Notes: generated from the sequence alone by a model not told the origin. DNA of 36,380 nt from an uncultured Lachnospiraceae bacterium (GCA_947169385.1 CAMVPR010000027.1:1-36380); one strand, 5' to 3'; counted from the first letter of the stretch, positions 8,254 to 15,766 are shown. Program-made: numbers and translations.

Positions 8254-9065
8254 TGGCATTTTCTAATGAACAGCTTGAAAGGTATTCACGCCATATAATT
8301 CTTAAAGAGGTTGGCGTGAAGGGCCAAAAGAAGCTTTTAAACGCCAAAGTGTTGATTATAGGAGCAGGCGGTTTAGGCGCTCCTGCTGGATTGTATCTTG
8401 CAGCAGCAGGTGTAGGAACTATAGGAATTGTTGATGCTGATGTTGTAGACTTGTCTAATCTTCAAAGACAGGTTATTCATACAACAGAAGATGTAGGTAA
8501 GAAGAAGGTTGAGTCGGCTAAAGAGACTATGCAGGCTATTAATCCTGATGTTACCGTTAACACTTACCATACGTTTATTACATCAGCTAATATTATGGAT
8601 ATTATCAAAGACTATGATTTCATAATAGATGGTACAGATAATTTCCCGGCAAAGTTCTTGATAAATGATGCGTGTGTTATGGCAGGTAAACCGTTCTCAC
8701 ATGCGGGTATTATACGCTTTAAGGGGCAGTTGATGACTTATGTTCCGGGAGAAGGTCCATGTTATAGATGTGTGTTTAAGAATCCACCTCCAAAAGATGC
8801 AGTTCCAACATGTAAGCAGGCCGGTGTTATAGGCGCTATGGGTGGTGTTATAGGTAGTCTGCAAGCTATGGAGGCTGTTAAGTACATTATCGGACAGGGT
8901 GAGTTGCTTACAGGCAAGCTCTTAACTTATGATGCTCTTAAGATGGAGTTCCATAGTGTTAAACTTCCTACTAATTGCAATTGCGCTGTGTGTGGTAAGA
9001 ATCCGACTATAACAGAGCTTATTGATTACGAACAGGCTGTGTGTGAGTGGAAACCCGGTCAATAA
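8253..9065 (+). CDS. ThiF/MoeB/HesA-family E1-like adenylyltransferase (HcyF-like)
   Basis: A 270-residue E1-like enzyme that should adenylate the C-terminal glycine of the preceding carrier. The nucleotide loop VLIIGAGGLGAP (about 33-44), the arginine in LQRQVIHTTEDVG, K86 region and DGTDN at 126-130 are present. A structural zinc site is indicated by C170/C173 (CYRC) and a C-terminal CAVC pair. C187 in PTCKQAGVIG is at the cysteine position used by ThiF/MoeB relatives. There is no rhodanese domain, so sulfur would come from sulfide or another donor. Its ATG overlaps the carrier stop by one base (TAATG), a sign of translational coupling. Confidence 0.92.
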   Translation: MAFSNEQLERYSRHIILKEVGVKGQKKLLNAKVLIIGAGGLGAPAGLYLAAAGVGTIGIVDADVVDLSNLQRQVIHTTEDVGKKKVESAKETMQAINPDVTVNTYHTFITSANIMDIIKDYDFIIDGTDNFPAKFLINDACVMAGKPFSHAGIIRFKGQLMTYVPGEGPCYRCVFKNPPPKDAVPTCKQAGVIGAMGGVIGSLQAMEAVKYIIGQGELLTGKLLTYDALKMEFHSVKLPTNCNCAVCGKNPTITELIDYEQAVCEWKPGQ

Positions 9066-9088
9066 CAGAATGAAACAGAGGATATGAT

Positions 9089-9514
9089 ATGAGCGATATT
9101 AAGATAATTATGAAAAAGGAAGATTACAGAACCATTTTAGATCACTGTAAGAAAGGACTTCCTAACGAGGCGTGCGGTTTGCTTGCCGGTACAGTTGATG
9201 GGAATGTCAAAACGGTTACGAAGGTATATCTTCTTACGAATACGGACAATAGCAATGAGCATTTTTCAATGGATCCCAAGGAGCAGTTTGCAGCTCTTAA
9301 AGATGCAAGGAGTAATGGATATGGTCTTATAGGCAATTTTCATTCTCATCCCGAAAGCCCGTCAAGACCTTCAGAGGAAGACAAGAGGCTTGCGTTCGAT
9401 CCAACATTTGAATACCTGATACTTTCTTTACAGGACATAGATAATCCTGTTCTAAAGGCATTTAAGGTTGATAAGGAGAAGAATGTAACTATACATGAGA
9501 TTGAATATATATAA
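9089..9514 (+). CDS. JAMM/Mov34 metalloprotease (HcyD / Mec+-like)
   Basis: A 141-residue zinc isopeptidase-type domain. The JAMM signature is complete: E27 in NEACGLLAG, then H85-S-H87, S95 and D98 in HSHPESPSRPSEED. Bacterial stand-alone JAMM proteins beside sulfur carriers cut after the glycine end, either to expose GG or to release an amino acid attached to the carrier (HcyD, Mec+). Both uses fit here because the carrier encoded just upstream has two extra C-terminal residues. AGAGGA at 9077-9082 supports the start at 9089. It is the last gene before a 197-base gap. Confidence 0.92.
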   Translation: MSDIKIIMKKEDYRTILDHCKKGLPNEACGLLAGTVDGNVKTVTKVYLLTNTDNSNEHFSMDPKEQFAALKDARSNGYGLIGNFHSHPESPSRPSEEDKRLAFDPTFEYLILSLQDIDNPVLKAFKVDKEKNVTIHEIEYI

Positions 9515-9533
9515 TTACACTAGAAACAGTTTT

Positions 9534-9568
9534 GGGGAGTTGTAGGCTAAAATTGCCTATAACTCTCC
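9534..9568. repeat. Palindrome A of a covarying tandem pair
   Basis: A 14-base-pair stem (9534-9547 with 9555-9568, loop of 7) beginning GGGGAGTTGTAGGC. All 14 positions pair, two of them as G-T. It could serve as a weak terminator for the upstream sulfur operon (ACTTTTATT follows), but its close relation to palindrome B suggests an operator. Confidence 0.6.
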
Positions 9569-9592
9569 ATAACTTTTATTATGACATGAATT

Positions 9593-9630
9593 AGGGGAAT
9601 TATAAGCGCATATTGACTTATAATTCCCTT
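9593..9630. promoter_or_regulatory. Palindrome B overlapping the HXXEE-gene promoter (candidate operator)
   Basis: A 14-base-pair stem (9593-9606 with 9617-9630, loop of 10). It shares the pattern GGGGA-R-TT-R-TA-R with palindrome A, and at two of the three differing positions both arms changed together. It overlaps the -35 hexamer of the promoter at 9613-9642, which is where a repressor site would be expected. Confidence 0.55.
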
Positions 9631-9642
9631 AAAATGTATAAT
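9613..9642 (+). promoter_or_regulatory. Promoter for the HXXEE gene
   Basis: TTGACT at 9613-9618, an 18-base spacer, then TATAAT at 9637-9642 preceded directly by TG. The match to a sigma-A promoter is good. The transcript would begin about 60 bases before the GTG start at 9712. Confidence 0.6.
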
Positions 9643-9711
9643 GTAGGTATGATTAAAGGGAAATTCTATGATGGATTATTTGATTAGTGCATAATTAAGG
9701 AGGTTACATAA

Positions 9712-10212
9712 GTGCGAGAATACATATTATTGCTGCCTATTCTTTTTATAATTCATGACATGGAGGAGATTATAGGGTTTGAGAGGTTTTATAAGAAGAA
9801 TGGGGACCTGTTTGAGAAGTTCCCTAAGATAACGATGAGATTTAAGGGAGTTAAGGCAGATGCATTTGCATTAGCGGTATACGAAGAATTTATTCCGTTC
9901 TTTGGTGTGAGCCTTTTAGCTTACTATTTTCCGGGAAAGGTGCTGTATGCTTTGTGGTATTCACTTATGTTAGCGTTGACGTGGCATTTTGTTATGCACA
10001 TCGGGCAGAGTATTCTCATTAAGCGATTTGTTCCTTCACTAATAACAAGCATCATCTGTCTTCCGTTTGGTGTGATTATATTATGTAAATGCGCCGAATT
10101 TATAGTGTTTGATGTCATGACAGTGCTACTGATAGCTGTAGGAATTATATTCATGGTTGTCAACCTGTTTATTGCGCATATTATTATGCATAGATACAAC
10201 GATAAAGAGTAA
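9712..10212 (+). CDS. HXXEE-motif integral membrane protein of unknown function
   Basis: A 166-residue protein with about four to five hydrophobic segments. The family-naming HxxEE motif is near the N-terminus (H15, E18, E19 in IIHDMEEIIGFE), with a further conserved-looking histidine at ALTWHFVMHIGQ. The HXXEE family has no firmly established function; the polar residues within membrane helices suggest metal or substrate binding. The GTG start at 9712 is supported by AAGGAGG at 9697-9703. It has its own promoter and terminator, so it is a single-gene unit between the sulfite operon and the nitrogenase-like operon. Confidence 0.8.
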   Translation: MREYILLLPILFIIHDMEEIIGFERFYKKNGDLFEKFPKITMRFKGVKADAFALAVYEEFIPFFGVSLLAYYFPGKVLYALWYSLMLALTWHFVMHIGQSILIKRFVPSLITSIICLPFGVIILCKCAEFIVFDVMTVLLIAVGIIFMVVNLFIAHIIMHRYNDKE

Positions 10213-10215
10213 TAT

Positions 10216-10240
10216 ACCAGCCTGATGGCTGGTTTTTTTT
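10216..10240 (+). terminator. Rho-independent terminator after the HXXEE gene
   Basis: Stem ACCAGCC/GGCTGGT with loop TGAT, followed by a run of eight T. It starts three bases after the stop codon. Confidence 0.88.
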
Positions 10241-10297
10241 ATGCGGTAAACCCTTGCAAATAGTGAGGTTTGACGGTTGATATAAGTACATCTTATA

Positions 10298-10323
10298 GCA
10301 AATTATAATATTTACATATTTGC
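10298..10323. promoter_or_regulatory. TATAAT box flanked by an inverted repeat (yezD promoter region)
   Basis: TATAAT at 10304-10309 sits inside the inverted repeat GCAAAT (10298-10303) and ATTTGC (10318-10323). A third GCAAAT occurs at 10256-10261. TTGACG at 10270-10275 and TTGATA at 10277-10282 are possible -35 elements, but their spacing to this TATAAT is long (21 bases or more), so the exact -35 is unclear. The repeat could be a repressor or activator site. Confidence 0.4.
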
Positions 10324-10346
10324 CAAAACCTTATTTAGCCTTTATA

Positions 10347-10383
10347 GTGGTTAATGTCAAGAGAATAAATTGACGCTATCCAC
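10347..10383 (+). promoter_or_regulatory. Leader hairpin just upstream of the YezD ribosome site
   Basis: Left arm 10347-10360 (GTGGTTAATGTCAA) pairs with right arm 10370-10383 (TTGACGCTATCCAC), with about two mismatches and a 9-base loop. It ends eight bases before the GGAGGG ribosome site, in a position to affect translation initiation of the small gene. Confidence 0.45.
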
Positions 10384-10402
10384 ATTTTATGGAGGGATGT
10401 AT

Positions 10403-10555
10403 ATGAGTGATGAACAGTCCAAAACAGGTTTGAACAAAGACCACCTTAAGGCACTTAATAACCTTATTGATGGAATGAAGTTTGGTACGATAACCATTAT
10501 AGTTCAAGACGGTAGAATCGTTCAGATAGACAAAACAGAAAAACATAGATTATAA
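10403..10555 (+). CDS. YezD-family (DUF2292) small protein
   Basis: A 50-residue protein whose core, ALNNLIDGMKFGTITIIVQDG and IVQIDKTEK, is typical of the YezD/DUF2292 family: an N-terminal helix followed by a short beta hairpin. The function is not established; members are often found beside sulfur-assimilation genes, and this context agrees. The ATG at 10403 has GGAGGG seven bases upstream; an upstream in-frame TTG is unlikely. A terminator hairpin separates it from the nitrogenase-like operon. Confidence 0.8.
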   Translation: MSDEQSKTGLNKDHLKALNNLIDGMKFGTITIIVQDGRIVQIDKTEKHRL

Positions 10556-10571
10556 CTGACCGGACAACCGG

Positions 10572-10620
10572 AGGTTGCGTATGATGTTAAGTATTCGGCA
10601 TCATTTGCAGCCTTTTTTTA
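10572..10620 (+). terminator. Terminator/attenuator between yezD and the nitrogenase-like operon
   Basis: Left arm from AGGTTGC at 10572, plus ATGATG, pairs with CATCAT and GCAGCCT ending at 10613, followed by a run of seven T. A GC-rich repeat CCGG-ACAA-CCGG lies just upstream (10559-10570). It may be a simple terminator or a read-through control point. I could not match it to a known riboswitch. Confidence 0.7.
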
Positions 10621-10638
10621 TTATATCGATTAAAAGTT

Positions 10639-10668
10639 AATTCTCTACATCTTCGTTGATGGAGAATT
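10639..10668 (+). promoter_or_regulatory. Hairpin upstream of the nitrogenase-like promoter
   Basis: AATTCTC and CATC (10639-10651, with a two-base bulge) pair with GATG and GAGAATT (10658-10668) around the loop TTCGTT. It ends where the -35 hexamer begins, so an operator is as likely as an RNA structure. Confidence 0.4.
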
Positions 10669-10696
10669 GGATGAGATTGGTATAGTTGAATATAAT
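10667..10696 (+). promoter_or_regulatory. Promoter for the nitrogenase-like operon
   Basis: TTGGAT at 10667-10672, an 18-base spacer and TATAAT at 10691-10696. Because a terminator lies just upstream, this likely drives the three nitrogenase-like genes. Confidence 0.55.
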
Positions 10697-10745
10697 TATA
10701 ATTAATCAAATATTATATGAATTATAAAGAAAGGAAATGAAAAAA

Positions 10746-11621
10746 ATGGCTGAAAGAATAGGAAAACACATTGCAATCTATGGAAAAGGAGGAATTGGTA
10801 AGTCTACCACAACATCTAATATCAGTGCAGCTTTGGCTGAAGCAGGATATCGTGTAATACAGATTGGTTGCGATCCTAAGAGTGATTCAACCAACACTTT
10901 ACGTGGTAATAATTATCTTCCGACAGTATTAGACAGTTTAAGAGAAGGAAATAAGATTCATCTCGATGATATATCCGTAAAGGGATTTAAGGGAGTGCTT
11001 TGTATTGAGTCAGGTGGTCCTGTTCCGGGAGTCGGATGTGCAGGAAGAGGTATTAACGCATCTGTTAATCTTTTGCAGGAACTTAATCTTTTTGAGGAGT
11101 TTAAACCTGATTTTGTTCTTTATGATGTCTTAGGAGATGTTGTATGTGGAGGTTTTGCAGTTCCTATTCGTGATGGAATTACAGATAGAGCGTATGTTGT
11201 CAGTTCTTCGGATTTTATGGCAATATATGCCGCTAACAATCTCTTTAAAGCAATTAATAAATATGCGCCTACAGGCGGTGCTAAACTAGGCGGAGTAATC
11301 GCTAACAGTATTACCGCCGGATATTCTAAATCTATTATTGATGATTTTACAAGTAAGACAGGTACAAGTGTAGCGGGATATGTTAATCGCTCGATTGTTG
11401 TACAGCAGAGTGAGCTTTACGGAAAGACTGTAATCGAGGCCAATCCAACTTCTGAGCAGGCAGATATATATAGAAATCTTGCTAAACACATTGCAGAAAA
11501 TGAAGACCTTGTGGTTCCGAGTCCTTTAGGAGCAGGAGAGCTTCGTGACTGGGCAAGAGAATGGGGCGATAAGATATATAATTTAGAGAGCGGTGTAGTT
11601 GCAGGCGCTGAAGTAATCTAA
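10746..11621 (+). CDS. NifH-like ATPase, reductase component of a nitrogenase-like enzyme
   Basis: A 291-residue NifH/BchL/MarH-family dimeric iron protein that should pass electrons to the component encoded downstream with ATP hydrolysis. The P-loop [14 protein letters not shown] is at residues 12-25. The [11 protein letters not shown] switch region is near 39-49. Both cysteines that hold the intersubunit [4Fe-4S] cluster are present, C98 (GVGCAGRG) and C134 (DVVCGGF). The start at 10746 is preferred because AAGGAA lies ten bases upstream; the in-frame ATG at 10737 is too close to that site. No nitrogenase maturation gene is nearby. The reductase seems fully functional; its physiological target is unknown. 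Confidence 0.93.
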   Translation: MAERIGKHIAIYGKGGIGKSTTTSNISAALAEAGYRVIQIGCDPKSDSTNTLRGNNYLPTVLDSLREGNKIHLDDISVKGFKGVLCIESGGPVPGVGCAGRGINASVNLLQELNLFEEFKPDFVLYDVLGDVVCGGFAVPIRDGITDRAYVVSSSDFMAIYAANNLFKAINKYAPTGGAKLGGVIANSITAGYSKSIIDDFTSKTGTSVAGYVNRSIVVQQSELYGKTVIEANPTSEQADIYRNLAKHIAENEDLVVPSPLGAGELRDWAREWGDKIYNLESGVVAGAEVI

Positions 11622-11641
11622 AGAAAAGAGGAACTGATGAT

Positions 11642-13060
11642 ATGAGTTTTATAGATGAGAGAAGAGTTCAGACCAGAGAAAAGCGCTTGACAACATTAAG
11701 TAATTATAACGGTACTCTAAAAGGAATCAATGATGAAGTTGATGTTTCGGAGATAAAGCAGAAGATAAGAACGCTTTCTCAGAGTAATTACGATGAAATT
11801 TTGTATGCTTTAAATGCATTAAGCTTTATTGATGAGACGGCTATTGTTATACATGGTGTTATCGGGTGCGCTGCTTCTATTCTTGAACAGAATTCAAGCA
11901 GAAATGTTCACTGGTATTCAAGCAACCTTAACGAGAGAGACACTATATTAGGTGGTGATGAGAAACTAAGAAAGACTGTTTTAAGAGCATATGAGGAAGT
12001 TCATGCCAGGCTTATATTTATAGTCGGCACGCCGGTTGTTGCAATTAACAATGATGATGTTAATTCAGTTATCTTAGAGTTAGAGGATGAGATTGACGCT
12101 AAGGTAGTGTATATAACTACAGATGGATTTAAGACCAAGACTCCGGTAACGGGATATGATATTGTATTGCACAGTTTGCTTAGGAATGTTGTTGATAGAA
12201 CTGCTATTGATACTACAGAAAAGAGAGATTTTATAAACGTCGTTACCCTCTCTGAAAATGCTAAAAATGTAGCTTCAATTGTAAAGATACTAAAAGATCT
12301 TGATATCAACTATCAGCTGCTTCCGAGATTTTCAGATGTTAACAGTATTAAGAAAGCCGGTTATGCCAAGGCTACAATTACATTGAACCCGGATGAAGGA
12401 GAGTATTTTGCTAAAGAGTTGGAAGAGGTTTTTGGAGTTAAGTATATAAAGAGCAGTGTTCCAATTGGATTTAGAGGAAGCAGACATTTTATTCAAAAAC
12501 TGTCTAAAGCTCTTGGTATTGAAGAGAAAGCCAACGAATACATAAGGAAACAGGAAGAAGAGTTGGATAAAAGAATCAATAGAAAGCTTCTTGACGGAAA
12601 GAGTGTATTCTTAGATATTGATCTCGCTTCAGCTATTCATTTTACAGAGTTTATAGAAAAGATTGGCGGTGAAGTAGGAGGACTTGGAATAAGATATATT
12701 GATTCTAATAATAGAGATAATCTTAAGAAGATTAATTCACTTAATAATTCTATTCCGGTAATTGTTGCCAACGGTCAGTTGTTTGAAAAGTATAATGTGT
12801 TAAAGAAAAATGAAGTGGATTATTACATTAGTTTTGATAATCAGGCAGGATACCTTGCACAATATGCCAATGTTTCAATTTCTTTAGAAGCGTCTACTTA
12901 TCTTGGATATGAAGGTGTAGCAGAGCTTGTTAAGATTATAGAAAATGTAAAGAGTCGCGGAGATTTTTATGATTATCTTAGAAACAGAGATAATTCTAAA
13001 ATCAAATTAAGCTGGCTTAGAAAGAGCGCTAACTGGTTTGTTAAGCAGGAGGTGAATTAG
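11642..13060 (+). CDS. NifD-like subunit of a nitrogenase-like oxidoreductase, with one cysteine
   Basis: A 472-residue nitrogenase component 1-type protein. The whole chain has one cysteine, C76 in HGVIGCAAS, at the NifD C88 P-cluster position. The first P-cluster position has none, and the third (the CPxGxIGDD motif of NifD) reads VGTPVVAINNDD, with T130 in place of Cys. There is no equivalent of the FeMo-cofactor ligands Cys275 and His442. It therefore cannot bind FeMoco in the usual way. With three cysteines in the partner subunit, one [4Fe-4S]-type site at the interface is expected, broadly as in dark-operative protochlorophyllide reductase. The substrate is unknown; sulfur-gene neighbours suggest a sulfur compound or tetrapyrrole. 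Confidence 0.87.
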   Translation: MSFIDERRVQTREKRLTTLSNYNGTLKGINDEVDVSEIKQKIRTLSQSNYDEILYALNALSFIDETAIVIHGVIGCAASILEQNSSRNVHWYSSNLNERDTILGGDEKLRKTVLRAYEEVHARLIFIVGTPVVAINNDDVNSVILELEDEIDAKVVYITTDGFKTKTPVTGYDIVLHSLLRNVVDRTAIDTTEKRDFINVVTLSENAKNVASIVKILKDLDINYQLLPRFSDVNSIKKAGYAKATITLNPDEGEYFAKELEEVFGVKYIKSSVPIGFRGSRHFIQKLSKALGIEEKANEYIRKQEEELDKRINRKLLDGKSVFLDIDLASAIHFTEFIEKIGGEVGGLGIRYIDSNNRDNLKKINSLNNSIPVIVANGQLFEKYNVLKKNEVDYYISFDNQAGYLAQYANVSISLEASTYLGYEGVAELVKIIENVKSRGDFYDYLRNRDNSKIKLSWLRKSANWFVKQEVN

Positions 13061-13061
13061 A

Positions 13062-14408
13062 ATGCAGACATGTGTTAAGAGTCCAAGAAATGGTTGTGCA
13101 CTTCATGGAGTGCTTCAGACAGTTCAAGCTATAAACGGAGTGGTTCCTATAGTACATTCTAATTCAGGATGTGCAATTCAGAGTTACCTTTCCAATAAAT
13201 CAAGCGGCTTGGATAATACATATTTTACCGGTCAGAATGTGTTTTCTACTGATGCTCAGGAAAGACATATTATATTTGGAGGAGCATCCAGATTAAGAGA
13301 GCAGATAAAGAACACTATTAAAGTTGTCAACGGCGATTTATATATTGTGCTAAACAGTTGTGTATCGGCTATGGTTGGTGATGACGTAGAGGCGATGACC
13401 AGAGAATCAAGAGAGCAGGGAGAGACAATTATTGAGTCTTTGACTGCCGGACTTCATGGTGACAGTCACTACGGATATGAGAGTGTAGTGACTGACATAA
13501 TAAAGAAGCTGCCTTTAGTAGTTAATATCCCTGAAGAGAAGAATGATAAGTTAGTTAACATTTTCGGAATTCTACCAAAAGAGGATATATATTATCGTGG
13601 TAATTTAGCTGAGATAAAACGTATATTAGAGGGCATTGGACTTAGCGTTAACACTTTCTTTTCATACGGCAATGGAGTGGAAGAGTTTAAAAATGCTTCA
13701 ACCGCTGCTTTGAGTATTTCATTTTCAAGATGGGGCAATGCACCTGCCAAAGCATTAGAAGAATTGTATGGCGTTAAAAATGTTGAGTTTAGCAACGTTC
13801 CGACAGGACCGATTGAGGTTGCTGAATTTGTTAGGAAGATCGCAGCTGAACTTGGTGTAAGCAGTGATGTGGTAGATGCATTTGTTGAGAAAGAAGAGAA
13901 AGAATTCGACTATTATTATCAGGGAGTTATTGATGATTTTTATAATGAGGCAGGCAGCAAATCTCTTGCAATTGTTGCGGATGAGAGTGTTGCTATAAGA
14001 GTCGGAGGCTTTTTAAAAAGATATATTGGTGCGGATATAAAGACTATTATTGTTACCGATCGTGTGAGCAAGAAAGAGTCATCTGATGATTCAGAAAATG
14101 ATGTCTTAAATACCATAGCAAATGAAGTTTACTACACTCAAGATGGTAAGGAGATCAGTGACATCCTGTCCAATAACAATATTGAGTTGGTTCTTGGCAG
14201 TTCACTTGATAGAAATTTAGCTAATGGTAAGAAGAGGACTGGACTTGATATATCATTTCCTGCATATAATAAGGCTATTGTTAATAAGTCGTATGTTGGA
14301 ATAAGAGGTGCTCTAACACTTTTAGAAGATTATCTTACTGTGGTTAAGGAAGATAATCATGCAAAAGAACTAGAGTTGCTGGAGTACATAGGTCAAAACG
14401 TAGGATAA
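13062..14408 (+). CDS. NifK-like subunit of the nitrogenase-like oxidoreductase
   Basis: A 448-residue component 1-type partner of the preceding subunit. It keeps all three P-cluster-type cysteines: C12 (NGCALHG), C37 (NSGCAIQSY) and C100 (NSCVSAMVGDDV). Their spacing is 25 and 63, close to NifK C70/C95/C153. A further cysteine, C4, lies at the very N-terminus. The gene starts two bases after its partner stops, behind AGGAGGTG, as expected for subunits made in equal amounts. NifK-like proteins lack the active-site cofactor in nitrogenases; here the pair is more asymmetric than usual, with cluster ligands mostly in this chain. Confidence 0.88.
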   Translation: MQTCVKSPRNGCALHGVLQTVQAINGVVPIVHSNSGCAIQSYLSNKSSGLDNTYFTGQNVFSTDAQERHIIFGGASRLREQIKNTIKVVNGDLYIVLNSCVSAMVGDDVEAMTRESREQGETIIESLTAGLHGDSHYGYESVVTDIIKKLPLVVNIPEEKNDKLVNIFGILPKEDIYYRGNLAEIKRILEGIGLSVNTFFSYGNGVEEFKNASTAALSISFSRWGNAPAKALEELYGVKNVEFSNVPTGPIEVAEFVRKIAAELGVSSDVVDAFVEKEEKEFDYYYQGVIDDFYNEAGSKSLAIVADESVAIRVGGFLKRYIGADIKTIIVTDRVSKKESSDDSENDVLNTIANEVYYTQDGKEISDILSNNNIELVLGSSLDRNLANGKKRTGLDISFPAYNKAIVNKSYVGIRGALTLLEDYLTVVKEDNHAKELELLEYIGQNVG

Positions 14409-14435
14409 TTACTAAATCGTATAGGAGGAGTTGTT

Positions 14436-14483
14436 ATGAAGCTTAACTATTCAGCAGGAGGAATTATATTTATGTTTAGTTAG
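14436..14483 (+). CDS. Possible 15-residue peptide between the nitrogenase-like operon and metK
   Basis: ATAGGAGGAG precedes an ATG at 14436 and the frame gives MKLNYSAGGIIFMFS, then TAG. A second AGGAGG within it (14456-14461) precedes an in-frame ATG at 14474. Two strong ribosome sites in 50 bases are unusual for empty spacer. It may be a leader peptide for metK or a decayed gene end. I do not recognise the peptide. Confidence 0.35.
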   Translation: MKLNYSAGGIIFMFS

Positions 14484-14551
14484 TTAATAACTATTCAATA
14501 AATATGGGAGTATTAAACATATAAAATAAAGTTGAGAAAGGAAGAAATATT

Positions 14552-15733
14552 ATGGGAAGATTATTTACATCAGAATCAGTTACGGAGGGACATCCTGATA
14601 AGATTGCAGATCAGATTTCAGACGCAATATTGGATGCACTTATTGAGCAGGACCCTAATTCAAGAGTTGCAGCGGAGACAACTGTTGCAACAGGTTTAGC
14701 TTTGGTGGTTGGTGAGATTTCGACGGATGCATATGTTGATATCGCCAAAGTAGCAAGAGAGACAATCAGAGAAATTGGTTATGTTAATAACGTAGATGGA
14801 TACAACGCAGATTCAATCGCTGTTTTAACTTCAATTGATGAGCAGTCTGCTGATATTGCTTTGGGTGTCGATAAGGCATTTGAGTCTAAACAGGAAGGTG
14901 TGACTGAAGACTTTGGAACCGGTGCCGGTGATCAGGGTATCATTTTTGGTTATGCTACTGACGAGACTCCGGAATATTTGCCACCTGCTATTTCATTTGC
15001 ACATCGTCTTACAAGACAATTAACCAAGGTTAGAAAAGATGGTACATTATCATACTTAAGACCGGATGGCAAGAGTCAGGTTACTGTTGAATTCGATGAA
15101 AATGATAACGTTAAGAGGATTCACACTATCGTTATTTCTACACAGCATGCTGAGGAGATTACATTAGAACAGATCAGAAAGGATATTATCGAAAAAGTTA
15201 TCAAACCTGTTATACCTAATGAGCTTTTAGATGATGATACTATATACTATGTTAACCCTACCGGACGTTTTGTTATCGGTGGACCTCAGGGTGATGCAGG
15301 ACTTACCGGTCGTAAGATTATCGTTGATACTTACGGTGGAACAGGTCGACACGGAGGCGGCGCATTCTCTGGTAAGGATCCAACAAAGGTAGACCGTTCT
15401 GCAGCTTATGCAGCAAGATGGGTGGCTAAAAATCTTGTTGCTGCCGGTGTTGCCAAGAAACTTGAAGTTGAGTTCGCATACGCAATCGGAGTTGCTAAAC
15501 CTGTATCTGTAGCTGTTGAGACATTTGGCACCGGAACTGTGTCAGATGAGAAGATTGTTGAAGTAATAAATAAGGTCTTCGATTTAAGACCGGCAGCAAT
15601 TATAAATGCGCTGGATCTTAGAAGACCTATTTATAAACAAACCGCTGCTTATGGTCATTTTGGAAGAACAGATATTGATCTTCCATGGGAACATCTCGAT
15701 AAAGTAGATGAGATCAAAAGCAATTTAAATTAA
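14552..15733 (+). CDS. metK: S-adenosylmethionine synthetase
   Basis: Makes SAM from methionine and ATP. The 393 residues match the family length. Signatures are [19 protein letters not shown] at the N-terminus, [12 protein letters not shown], the phosphate-binding loop [21 protein letters not shown], and [21 protein letters not shown]. Codon use is biased to frequent codons, as in a highly expressed gene. AAAGGAAG precedes the ATG. No S-box (SAM-I) riboswitch is apparent upstream. SAM made here is used by the CobA domain of the siroheme operon, and the methionine route is completed by genes at 27112-31355. Confidence 0.97.
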   Translation: MGRLFTSESVTEGHPDKIADQISDAILDALIEQDPNSRVAAETTVATGLALVVGEISTDAYVDIAKVARETIREIGYVNNVDGYNADSIAVLTSIDEQSADIALGVDKAFESKQEGVTEDFGTGAGDQGIIFGYATDETPEYLPPAISFAHRLTRQLTKVRKDGTLSYLRPDGKSQVTVEFDENDNVKRIHTIVISTQHAEEITLEQIRKDIIEKVIKPVIPNELLDDDTIYYVNPTGRFVIGGPQGDAGLTGRKIIVDTYGGTGRHGGGAFSGKDPTKVDRSAAYAARWVAKNLVAAGVAKKLEVEFAYAIGVAKPVSVAVETFGTGTVSDEKIVEVINKVFDLRPAAIINALDLRRPIYKQTAAYGHFGRTDIDLPWEHLDKVDEIKSNLN

Positions 15734-15766
15734 GCAATAATGAACCTTATTGATTTACCTCGAATT

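Noticed and set aside
8044-9514. Thiamine thiazole synthesis (thiS-thiF)
   Set aside because: No thiG, thiH, thiC or thiE is present, the carrier does not end at GG, and a JAMM protease is linked instead.
9668-9694. 8-residue frame before the HXXEE gene
   Set aside because: Weak ribosome site and no further support; a chance frame is more likely.
10746-14408. A true nitrogen-fixing nitrogenase
   Set aside because: The NifD-like chain has one cysteine only and no FeMo-cofactor ligands, and no nifB, nifE, nifN or nifV is present.
14409-14551. SAM riboswitch before metK
   Set aside because: I found none of the conserved S-box core and no anti-terminator/terminator pair; the gap before 27112 is also far too short for one.
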